Assembly (NCBI GenBank): GCA_000708835.1
Contig: DF237434.1
Coordinates: 1-64,000 of the forward strand
Source: Klebsormidium nitens
Lineage: Eukaryota > Streptophyta > Klebsormidiophyceae > Klebsormidiales > Klebsormidiaceae
Direction of reading: 5' to 3'
Length of the DNA stretch: 64,000 bases
Shown in pieces: positions 10,002-20,969 of the stretch; the first letter of the stretch is position 1, and each line of letters opens with the position of its first letter. The translations under genes were made by a program, and so were the position numbers. A model generated the notes under the pieces. It saw only the letters and a list, made by a program, of their open reading frames with translations. It made no database searches and was not told the origin of the DNA.

Positions 10002-13000
10002 TCAGCTTTGTTCCTTTTGTTTCTTCTCCTTCGCCAACTTCTTATAATCAACGTTCGGGTCGAAATCGTCGTCGAAGTCCGCCTCCAAGTCCTCCGCCTC
10101 AAACTCCAAGAAGTCTTCCAACGTCTCGAACTCTTCCGCATCTTCTAAGTATGCATCCTCTTCGTCCCACACCCACTCCTCATCCCCCTCTTTCGCAGCC
10201 TCCTCTCCGCCCCCCCTTTCCGCGGGCTCGATCGCCCCCCCCATTGCATCCTCGTCCTCCTCCGCCCAGCCCCGTACTAAAGCTTCCGCTTCCGCCAGTC
10301 TTCGACCGGACGCCCCTCCCGCATCTTTCCGTTCCGAGCTTTCTTCCGCGTCTCCCGAATCAATGCTCTCAACTCGCAACTCCCGCTCTTCGCCCCCAAC
10401 TGCCGCTTCTTGCTTCATCGCCCTAGCAACTAGACCCGTCCACTCACTTTCCAAGTCGCTTTCTTCGTCGTCCTCTTTTGACACGCTCGTACCCGCCGCA
10501 GCCCCCGTGCTGACGTCATCCTCCACAGCGCCGCCGACCTGTGCACTCGTACCGACACCCTCTGTGCCGACATCACCCACCTCCCCGCTGACGTCTTCCT
10601 CCTCGTCTCCCCACTCTACTTCGTCGTCCTCTTCGATTTCCTTCAACAATCCCCGCACCGCTTTCTCGTACTCCTCAATCGCCGCCAGCTTCTCCGGGCT
10701 CCACGCGCCCGGCCGTAGCCTGCTGACGTCACCCTCCCCGCCCGCTGACGTCACCCCCTCCTCGGCCCGCCTCAGCGCGCGGTGCGCCAGGCTCAGCTGC
10801 TTGCACAGCCGCTTGAACGTCGCACGGTCGGTGCGCAGCTCCGCCGCCTCCATGTCCCGGAACGCGCTGATGACGTCAGCATACTGCCCGCCCCCGAAGA
10901 GCGCGTCGAGGACCGCCGTGTAGGTCGCCTCGTTAGGCGGCACACCGGCATCGTTCATGTCCTGGAGCCCATCCATCATTGCCCCGTACTGACCCGCTTT
11001 TCCTAACCCGTACACGAACGTGGTCCACAACCGCAGGTCGGGCGCTAACCCGTCCTCCTTGACCCGCGCAAACCACTCCCGCAGTTTCGCCTCGTCCCCG
11101 GCCAAAGCATATGCCGTAACCATAGTGGTGTAGACCTTCAGGTTAGGCGCATAACCGCTCGCCCGCATAGCCCTAACCGCGTCTTCCATCTCCTCGAAGC
11201 GCTTGCAATGGCCGTAAGCGTCGACGATCACCGCGTGGGTTACGGAAGTCAGCCCTAACCCAGCTTCCTGCATTTGGCCAACTAGCATGGCGATGTCGTC
11301 ACCCTCGCCGGCCTTCCCGGCAGCCTGGATGAGGCTCGTGTACGTGAACGCATTCGGAGCCACACCGCTGTTGACCATTACTTCAACGATGCTGCCGGCC
11401 TCTGCAACAGAAAATGAAACGAAATAAGCTCACCGTTATTTCAGGCTTTATTTTTTGCATCTTTCCAATTTAAGAACGCGTTTGGGGTTACGCCGCTGTT
11501 GACCATCACTTCAACGATGCTGCCGGCCTCTGCAAAAGAAGACCAAATACTGTAAGATTCTTCAGGCTTGGTTTTTGCGTGTTTCCAATCGTACGAATGC
11601 GTTTGGGGCCACACCGCTGTTGACGATCACTTCGACGATGCTGCCGGCCTCTGCAAAAAGAGACCAAGCGAGTTAAGCTAACCGACATCTCAAGCTTAGA
11701 CCTAGGTAATTTTCTACCAGAAGAATCTGAATCATATCCTGAACGCCGCTGCCAGCGTCTAACGAGAGAGCAGAGAACTAATCAAAATGTTGGGAAAATC
11801 TCGGACGTGTGTCATTTTGAGGAGAGTCGCAAGGTGTCTTCCATGGCAAGGGCAAATGCAACAACAGCCGCTGTTGACCAGACAAAAGATCGACGATGCT
11901 GCCAGTCTCTGAAAGAAACGTCGAAGTTGCCAGTCTCTACAACGGAAGGCAGGAAGCTCAGCTTCTCGCAACCTTTGACCTTGATTACGCCTTTGACCTT
12001 GATCACGGGATTCCGCTCAGAAGCTGCTCGTGACCCGCGAAACAAAGCGACTTAGCAAGGGAACGGTAAACGATGTAATCTATCACTGCCGCTATCTCTC
12101 AAGCTGTAGAAACGCTCCGTGCCGTTCAGCCAAGCTTGCTCGAACCAACCCGGATGATCAGACACAACGCACTTCATTGGAGCGTACTGCTCAGCACAGT
12201 GCACGTCCTCACTCCAAAGCCCCTCAGTTTAGCAAAGGGTTAATTCACTCAGTCCAGTAATGGTTCATATCGCGCATGGCGTTTCAAGCGAGTTCGACCG
12301 GTCTGAATCCACTCGCTGTGCCGAAAGTGCGGAACACGAAACCTCGAATTATCCAGCAGTATACCCCCGAGATCTATGAACGAGCCCACCTGTGTAGTCC
12401 CCGATCGCCGCGCACGCCGCCACGAGCGCCGAATACGTCACCACGTCCGGTTCGTACCCCGCGGTACGCATGTCGTAAAACACGCTTAGCGCCTCGTCAT
12501 ATTGCCCGCACCGCCCGTACGCGTCAATCATTGCGGTGTATAGCGTATTGTCCATCTTCTGCTTCTTCCGCTTCATGTCGTAAAACATCGTCTCAGCCGA
12601 CCGCCAGTTCCCGGCCCGCGCGTAGAGCTTGATCATCTCGGTGTAAATGTACAAGTTGGGGGAGTGCCCTGCTTTGCCCATTTCCTCCAACACGCGCTCT
12701 GCCTCGGCGACACGGTTGGCTGCGACGCACGCGTGGAGGAGCGAGCTGTAGACGACGAGATCGCCTTTCAGCCCCGAGCGCTCCATCCTGTGGCAAGTCG
12801 AGAAATTGACGTCAGCATAATCCTGGCAGGTAAGAGCATGAGCATGCACGTCGTAAGGGCGTAGACCACAGACAAAGGTTATATTTATCCCGCAGAAAAT
12901 AAGAAGATCAGGTCGCAGTGGAATCCGCAGCGCACGGGGAAGAACGGGTTGTTGACGCTGCAAAGATGATCTTCTTTCCGGAAGCAAGGAAGCAAAGACA

Positions 13001-16000
13001 ACAAGGACGACTCGTATATTTAAAAGGTACACTTCGTCCTTGAAAAGCAAGAAGACAAGAACGTAAATGAGGCCGAGAGCCAGAATGTTCGAGCAATCTA
13101 GGAGGCCCGTAGCACTGAAAAGCTGGGTGAAAAATAGACCAGCCCCTAGCATGAAATACACAGCTACACGGTTTCGACGTGAAGCTCCGTGTCTCCTGCA
13201 TTTAACGTACAAACAAAAGACTGTTGTCTCGAGTAGACCAACGCAAAAAAATTCCATGTTTCCAAACTGAGTTCAGTAGCGGTTGGTGTGAAGAACCGGC
13301 ACTAGGATCGATAGCGCACGGTCAGGATCAGGAGCAACTGCCCGAAGTTGAGAAGCTGAGACGAGCATCGACTCGCCAATCAACCACCTGCTTTTAAAGA
13401 CCAAATCGAAAAGCACTCCCAGCTCGAAATGATGATAAAGAAAAGGCGTAGGGTTCAAGTGCGCACCTGTCAAAGAGCTGGAGGGCCCTGTCGAGGCCGA
13501 GGTTGCCCTTGACGCAGGCGTTGATCATGTTGCTGAACGTGTAGGCGTCCAGCGGCAGGGCCCGCTCCTCCATGTCCTGGAACAGTGAGAGCGCCTCGGG
13601 GACCAGCGAGTTGCGCGTGTAGCACGCCAGCATCTGGAGGGAGGGCAGGGATAAAAATGACGTCATGTGAATGGATTGGAGTGTGTGTGAGTGTCTTCTC
13701 GATCTATTGGAAACCGAGGACGAAGAGTCGGTGTAAGGTTCCAAGATTGAGGGACTACAGCGGAAGCTGTCCCTCGCATATGCACCAGCATTGTACAGGG
13801 GGAATGAAAAGAATGGAAGGAAAGTCGTTGCTTTTGAAAGTGACATTGGGAGCTGTGAAATGCGTGTGATAGTAAGAGAGAGACTGCAACAAGAATTCTC
13901 TCTCAATGCGATTGTGTAATTGCTACGAAGTCCCCGGTAGTTTCGCAACAGCATGCAAAAGAATAAACGAGGACGGGAGAAGAACTGAAAACACGCCGCG
14001 TCGCATATGCATCTGTGGGCTGAGGATTAACCAAAGAGACACCATTCTTCACTGATCCCCTTTTCAGTTGAATGGCACGTTTTCAAAGGCAATAAAGGCC
14101 CCAATCAATATACCCGTGTCCAACCAGAACTAAGCAGTTCAAAAGCAGAGCGCCCTTTTCCGACTCCGGACTCGAACCTGTTGTCTTTCACAAAGCATAC
14201 CGCCCCCAAAGGAGATCACCGCTTCTGTCCCTCCTTTGATGTGCCAAACAAGAGGGGATCGTTGAAGCACAACCACGAATACCAGGTCCAATCTTCCTCT
14301 CCATGGGCCTCGCATGTCAGACTGGACAGATTGACACCCGGGCTTACCGCGTTGTAGTGGAAGATGTTGCGCTCGACCCCCTCCTCCTTCATTGTGTCAA
14401 AGATCTTTTTTGCGGCTGCCACCTGGTGGCTCCGGCCCAGTGTCGCAATGATGTTGGTGTACGTGTATGCGTTGGGCTTTTGGTAGCGAGATGCGTGCAT
14501 CCAGTGGAAGACTGCCAGCGACCGGGGCCAGTCGTCCTGCAAACATTGACGTGAAAATTAAGTATACTTTTCTTCTGGTTCTAAGAGTCACCCTGCCCCT
14601 TTGCTGGGCCACGGCCAAGTGGTGAGACACAGAAGATGCTTATTGAAGGAATTTATCATAAGGCTAGTAATTCTTACGCAGCCTGGGTGAAAGGGGCGGT
14701 CACAATATATTAGACGGGTAGATGACTAGAGTGTAGCGGGAAGCTAAGGTGTCATCCTTGCTCAGAGCTAAAGGAGGCCAAAAAAAAAGCACAAAAGCAG
14801 CAAAGCATTCTGCGGGAGAGACATGTCTCTAGAAAGCGAAATCATGCCAGGGGGTTTGAAGCGGTCAGGTGTTCAATGAGTACTCACTAAAGTTGGCTAG
14901 TAACAAGGGAGAGAGTAGTAAGTTGGTCAGACTATTTTTGGGCCCACTCGCCAAGCGTTGGAATAAGGAAGCAACCAAGAATCGCAATATCTTGGAAGAA
15001 CAGGCATTTAACCACACCACCAGCCATATCGAAACATAAAGAGCACACTTCATACCACCAGCTATCGCAGAAGCAACTGAAGCTTTGCAAGTGAAGAATG
15101 CCGGCAGAGGGGGCAGAAAAAGAAGTGACACTGTGCGACCACCTTCATCATCAGAGGAGACACAAGATCTTCTATTTCGAAATTGCATGGCTGTGAAGTG
15201 TTGTAAAAGGGGGAGCAAACCCAGAGACACAGCATATTGAAGAGTTGCGCTAGGAAGCTGTACACTTGATTGTGATTCTTCACAAATGTGAGGAAACCTC
15301 ACTCTACTTGTTCACATAATGCAGGAGGAAGCTTCAACAGAAGTGGTACAGTACTACAGAAAATCTGAGATTGATGGCTACCCACCAGTTTGCCGAGCCC
15401 CTTCACCACGTCATTCAGCGACTCCACACTGGCCCGCCCCGCATACTCTGTCATGACATCGTCGATGCTGGCGCCAGCTGGCAGCCTGCCGAGCGCCCGC
15501 AGCAGTTCCTCTGCTCGGCCCCGCGTCCGCATCCCCGTCGCCTCCCACTCGATGCTCTCGCGCACCCATTTCCTCGCGCTCTTCTTGTCCACATTCCCGC
15601 GCCTCCACCTCTTCTCCAAGTCCACTTGTGCGAAGTCCTCAGAGTCGACATTGGACGACACCTGGCTCTGATGGCTGGGTGTCGGTTGCAGAGAAAGGGA
15701 CTCGCTGGCTGGTGTAGCGAAAGGTAAGGGCAAGCGACCATTATCAGGGGAGGGGCGAGGTTGCAAGTCTGCCACGGCCCGGCAGAGGAGAGGTCGAGAC
15801 CGCAAGCTTAAACAACGCGTCAATGGCACCGTCGCTTTGAAGCCGGCATTGCGTAGCTGGCACTCGCTCCCAACGTCGTCACTCAACCTCGACACCCAAT
15901 GTGAAGAGGCCCTGGTATGCAAGAGCAACGACTCTGCAGCGGCCGCCATGTTGTTGACGTCCCTGAGTCGCTTGCGAGTGAGCTGTAGCCTGTTCCTGCC

Positions 16001-16006
16001 CAGCAC
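10002..16006 (-). CDS. P-class pentatricopeptide repeat protein with acidic C-terminus
   Basis: Exons on the minus strand are 15386-16006, 14348-14536, 13467-13633, 12390-12787 and 10002-11401. They are in phase throughout and give 924 aa (start at 16006, or the internal Met at 15949). The first 200 residues are Ser/Arg-rich, consistent with organelle targeting. About twelve consecutive 35-residue PPR motifs follow (for example YTYTNIIATLGRSHQVAAAK, YTAMIDAYGRCGQYDEALSV), with no E, DYW or SMR domain. P-class PPR proteins bind organellar RNA one base per motif and act in processing, stabilisation or translation. After the repeats comes a tail of about 240 residues, very rich in Glu/Asp/Ala/Gly, ending in a basic KKLAKEKKQKEQS. 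The tail is unusual for the class and unlikely to bind RNA itself. Intron 4 carries copies of the exon-5 edge. The specific RNA target cannot be predicted here. Confidence 0.9.
11365..11950 (-). repeat. Tandem decoy copies of exon-5 acceptor edge (PPR gene)
   Basis: The real acceptor before exon 5 lies at 11401/11402. Copies of the acceptor and about 40 nt of exon (plus-strand signature GATGCTGCCGGCCTCTGCAA) lie at about 11530, 11651 and 11909, with a weak one near 11750. Spacing is about 121-129 bp. The first two copies keep the CAG acceptor and the GTTGACCATCACTT exon block. Confidence 0.9.
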
Positions 16007-16909
16007 CCGAGTCTATATACTGGCACTGATTATACTGGTCATGAGATTTTAGGGTTTGACTCCGAAGCTTTTACAGTTACCTGAGGTCCGTTACCTTTAC
16101 CGGTCAGAGCGCCGCGACCAGCTAGCTTTCTTAGTCTAAAGTCGCGCGGGCCTAGTTGCCAGCGCGTTGGTAGGCCCGTCGAAGGACGTCCGCACTTGAG
16201 CACATGTGTTCAGGATCAGCATCGACCGGACTGAGCCGTCAGAGATCTAGGCTCTCTTAGAAGAATTACTTCATGCATATGCCAGCAATGAATTATTCAT
16301 GTTGTCGATCATGGATTGGCTGGCCGCGCAGCCGTGGCACTGATATTCCGATTGAATGAACACCCACTGAGGACGCTCACGCGCTAGAGTACGCGTCCCG
16401 TTCTCTTGTATAGGATGTATAGGGTCTCAATTCAACTGGTGCAAGCCTAGCTGTTAAAGCTGCAGGTCTCGGATCTGACTCAGTATATCCCAATTGCTAG
16501 GCAAAGTACGGTCGTGCACATAATGACAGGGGCGGCACGTGCAGCTAGATTCATTAGCAGCAGATATTGGAACCTGAGCTGCAAGGAACTCAACGTTTTA
16601 TGCCTCATAGACAGCGTAGCTAGCACAAAGCTTCCAGCAGCAGTAAGAAAATCAAGCATCTGAGCATCGAACAACCTGACCGAATCGTAAAGCATATTGC
16701 ACATAGTGCTTGGTGAGTAAATCGGTTGGTCGCCACTTCGCAGGACTCTGAGGCTTGTGCTAGCCACTTTATTGGTGCACGAAGCCCCTTAAACACATTG
16801 TAACTTAAACCTTCGCGACTTTCTACATGTAAACAGGATAAGCTGTACACTTGAATGCCGATATCGACGAAGCCCTCTGTTGAAAGTTCTGTAATTGTAT
16901 CGCTCAATC
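16007..16909. other. Intergenic between PPR and FAH genes
   Basis: This holds the promoter and 5' UTR of the PPR gene and the 3' UTR of the FAH-family gene, both on the minus strand. I see no other coding or RNA feature. Confidence 0.5.
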
Positions 16910-19900
16910 TCATTCAATTGCGTTCTGGAGGATTCCAATTCCTTCCACCGATATCGTGACGGTATCACCAGGCACCAGCCACCGTGGCGGCTTGAAGCCC
17001 GCACCAACACCTGCAGCCCAATCGACGAAAACCAAAGAGCGTCAACTGGCAAGCTCCCTTAGTTCGTTACCTTTACACACCACGCAATATAGCGATGCTG
17101 GTGCTGTCACGTACATTTCACCTTCGACCACGTTTGAAAGTGAAGCATTGTTTCCGGCCTGAGGATCAATGATTAAGCCTCAGCATGTTCGCTTGGTGCA
17201 GATTACAAAGTCAACCGCGAACTCCAACTTTGGACAGATGAGCATCGCAGCAGAGCACCAGGTTCAAAAAGGGCCTTCGATTGAAGCCGCAAAGGCTTCT
17301 ACAGGGAAGCCAAAGGCAGCAGCGACTCTACAACGGACGGGTGCCGTACCTGCAGGGGTTCCCGTGGCGATGATGTCACCCGGCTGCAGCGTGACGGCCG
17401 CCGAGATGGTGTGAATGAGGTCCCGGATGTCGAAGATCATCTCCGATGTGCGGGACTCCTGCGACAGAAAGCTTGCGTGATCACATTTGAACGACTTTTG
17501 TTTAAAAGCCAAGTTGAATCTTGCTGATAGATAAGGTAACCTTTCGGTCGTGAGCTTAAATCTGTGCAAACATGCGAACGTTCTCGTTCACGTCAGCAGT
17601 TTCGGCGTGCTGAACAATAGGAGCTAGTCTTTAAGCAGAAGTTTTAAACTGCGATTGGCAAATTGACATTGTAGACTATCTTCCGGGACTAGATTTGGGC
17701 CCATTTCGGCTCTTCTTCTAGGGGCGATTCGGTTTGGGGTCCTTTTCACCTGCCGCAGCTCCTCGTTGACCCAACACTTGATCCCCAGGTTCTGACCGTC
17801 GATTTGGGAGGCGGGGACGATCCAAGGGCCGACAGGACAGAACGTGTCGACGCTCTTGCCTAGGAACCACTGCAGGACGAAGCGGAGACGAAATCAGGGT
17901 CTCTCAGCGTTCACGCATCTTCGATAACCCAGGTCTACAAAAGCATTTGGCCCGGTCTATGGATGGGACCTAGACAACGTTTTGCAGTGGTTGACGTCTT
18001 CTTCCTGAACCGTATGGAATTGGCAGATGGTAGAAGGGGCCCCTGAGATGCATGCGTTGACATCACTCGTCGGAAAAGCCATCACTCGTCGGAAAGGCCC
18101 GAGAGGCTTTCAGATATCCAAGATCTTTGCGTCTCTACATTTACCGCAAAAGAATACATGACGGACAGCAGTTGTTGTTCAGTCTCTGGCCGGAGCGACT
18201 CTGGAAAACAGAGGGGTTTTGCTTTCGACCTTGCCGTTCGAGGCGCGTTCTTGAAGCAACGACAATGTCTTCCTTCTCTGCGTCAATCGGTTGGCTTTCG
18301 AACGGTACATTCAAAATATAGCGCTGCCTACAGGACAACAAAACTGCCCGCCTTCCGCTTACTTACCTATGAAACAATATGCTCCAAAGCCTCTTTCACA
18401 AAGGTCGTCTCGTGACTAAGGAGGCACACCGAAGAAAGTTCTATGTGCCCTTTCTCACCTGCTGATGGTTTCTTTGCAGGTCTCGGGCGGTGATGTCATT
18501 GAGAATGGTGTATCCGAACACGTGGCCCAATGCGTCCTCTCTCGAGATGCCGCGCCCGCCGGTCCCGATGACGACAGCAAGCTCTGCATGACGTCAGCGG
18601 GATTACCTTGAGTCACACGATGAGATGCAGTGCACTTTGATTCTTCAAGCAGTGAGGTGACTGAGAGTCGTCTTCCTCCCCTAAGAATCCTCTTCCGGAG
18701 GCAGTCGAAGCTGTGGGCAGATGCTGCTGTACAAAGCCTCCTTTCTTGACACGTCTGCATCGAAATCCTTTTACACCGACCCATTCGAAGCAGTGAGCAA
18801 GGTGAACACACCCGATCTAGAAAAGTGAGTGCAACCCAAGAGACTATCACACTGGGCTCATCGGGCGCTGCAGTCTGACTTCTGTCCATTTTCGACGGGC
18901 TGTGGTCACCACGTGCACTGTTGACATCGGAAAAGCCAACGCGACTCGACCTCCTGTGGCCGAGAACTTAACGGCTGAGAGAGCACTTCGGGAAAAAGTC
19001 CATTCCCTATTGAGACCCGTCCGGACGATATTCTTGTTTGACTGAATGAAACAGAATGACCCTAAAGACACGAGTTTGAACGAACTACAGGTCCACCAAG
19101 GCGGGCGCAACTCGCTCCAGAAAATTGTTAGACTGTACGCGAGAAGACTCTGCTGAAACTGGACAAATCTTCATCTCATGATATATTTAAAAACGCACTA
19201 ATCGTGTGTCCTTTCCCTGATGAAGAAAATTAGCATCCTTGCTTGTACCTGCCTCGTAGTCGACTTCGGATGAGACGCCGTGCGGATACTGTACGGCTTC
19301 CCCCGGACCGATCACCGACTCGGCGGCTTTCGTGAAGATGATAGGAGTCTGCACACGGAACAGCAATGATTCACGCAACTTCTCCTTCTAGAAGGTTGGG
19401 TTTTCATGCTTTTTTGTTTGTGGTATGAGAACGCCCGAGCTATAGGGGCCGGATCTGCACGCAGAACAGCAATGGGGCGCTGCTATCGCTCGAGCTTATT
19501 TGTCGGTGTTGATTTTCAAATCGAAGCTTCATAGAACGTCAGCTCAATGAAATGACTGTCGAAAGGTCCGAGGTGAGGATTAAAGACCTGCTTCTTCGTC
19601 GGCCTTGTCCGACCGCAGAAAGCAAGCAAAGCGAAGTCGAATCTTGAGGGCCGTGTTGCTTTGGAGACACACTCGAGATAGTCTCTGATAGAAGACAGTT
19701 ACAGCGTACTTTGGACGACGCGAGGAGCAACAGCGAGTTACTGTTGTACTCAAGAAAGCTGTCAGTGCCAGAAGGTACAGACCTCTACATGAAACACAGG
19801 ACGTTGGAAACTTCCGGTGCACAACCCGACTCGGGACGAACCAAGAGGTTGATAGGAGTGCTTTTCGGAAAGACATGGAGACTGCCCAGAAGCTCGGCCC

Positions 19901-20969
19901 GGCCACGCTCGTGCACACCGTTCAACACATTTCATATGCTGCAGTGACTTTTCAACCTTCTGATCCAACCTTCTGATCGGGAATAGGTGACGAACACCAG
20001 TACTGACAGGCAAATCTTCGAGAGGAATTGCAGGCGGCCACCGAACCTCGAGCACGAAGCATGCCGCACGAAAAGCTGAAGAACCCTGTGACCGTGTGGC
20101 GAAGCTAATTTCGAGATTGTCAATAAGTAAGAACAATCTGGAATGCGTCAAAGATAGCACTTCGGAGACATCACCGTTCTGGAAGAGTGTCAGCCTCCGA
20201 CAACGGCACAGCTCCTTACACATGAAGCTTTAACAAACTCCGGCCTTCGAGAAAGACAAGATATCCGGAGATGGACTCCACAAATTGAAAAATCGACCCC
20301 TTGACAGTCGTACAAACCAGGATCAAGCAATCCTCTTACGAACCTTGGACTTCCACATCACAAGCACACAAGAATCTTACAGTAGGCACACTAGGCTGCG
20401 TGATCCCGGGGCCCTTCCACGAGTCGACTTCCTTCACGTGCTCCTGGTAGTTCTTCCCAACGCACATGGGGGGCCGCACGACCCGGACTGGAGTCAGCAG
20501 CTTCACGTCCGCCAGGGAGGCGCCGGGGCTGTCTGGTTTACTGATGCTGCAGAAAGTGGGGAAAATACGGAGTAGTGAGCATGGTTGTCAGAAGCTGGAA
20601 AAGTGGGAGTGTTGCAGTATGGTTGATGATTATCAGAGAAAAGGCCTGAAAGCATCTTATCTCGGTGGGCCGTAAAGCTAGCTTCTGAGAGACCTGTGCT
20701 TGCCAGGGATCAAAAAGAGCTTTGCAGGACATGAACTACAAAGTGTCAATGCTGATTCCCATGTTCAATGCGAATCGCCTTTGCTAATGCAAAGAAGCGG
20801 AGATGACAAATAAGATGAGCATAATTCGTTGTTCGATCATCCCAAGCGGTTAATGCAAGAGGACATGGGCTATCAAAAGCGGGCACACCTGCTCTGCAGA
20901 GTGCTCCAGTTCCGAATTACCTCCAGGACCTCCAGATTGCCATGGCCAGGTAGCGCTTCCTCCAGAGGC
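16910..20969 (-). CDS. Fumarylacetoacetate hydrolase (FAH) family protein, FAHD2-like; 5' end unresolved
   Basis: Minus-strand exons 20889-20969, 20381-20540 (or from 20546), 19249-19348, 18459-18583, 17750-17869, 17350-17458 and 16910-17010 join in phase. Family landmarks appear in order: [44 protein letters not shown] (the Glu pair that helps bind the divalent metal), [29 protein letters not shown], and [16 protein letters not shown] near the end. This is the metal-dependent FAH fold, whose members cleave C-C bonds or decarboxylate oxaloacetate and related diketo acids. The pattern is closest to FAHD2-type proteins; the substrate is not predictable. The most 5' exon listed is supported by phase only, and the initiator exon upstream (20970-23000) was not found with confidence. 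One degenerate copy of the 19348 exon edge lies near 19450. Confidence 0.85.
18061..18101. repeat. Short tandem duplication
   Basis: The 20-bp unit CATCACTCGTCGGAAA(A/G)GCC occurs twice in direct succession inside an intron of the FAH-family gene. It is a minor local duplication. Confidence 0.7.

Noticed and set aside
10363-10923. Long plus-strand open frame (186 codons) opposite the PPR exon, with another at 9929-10426
   Set aside because: They lie antisense to the Glu/Asp-rich PPR tail, whose codon bias keeps the other strand open. They give Ser/Pro-rich sequence without domains or splice support.
14150-14240. Minus-strand T-loop-like GGTTCGAGTCC, possible tRNA
   Set aside because: The T-stem pairs poorly and no matching acceptor stem, D-arm or anticodon arm could be placed upstream.
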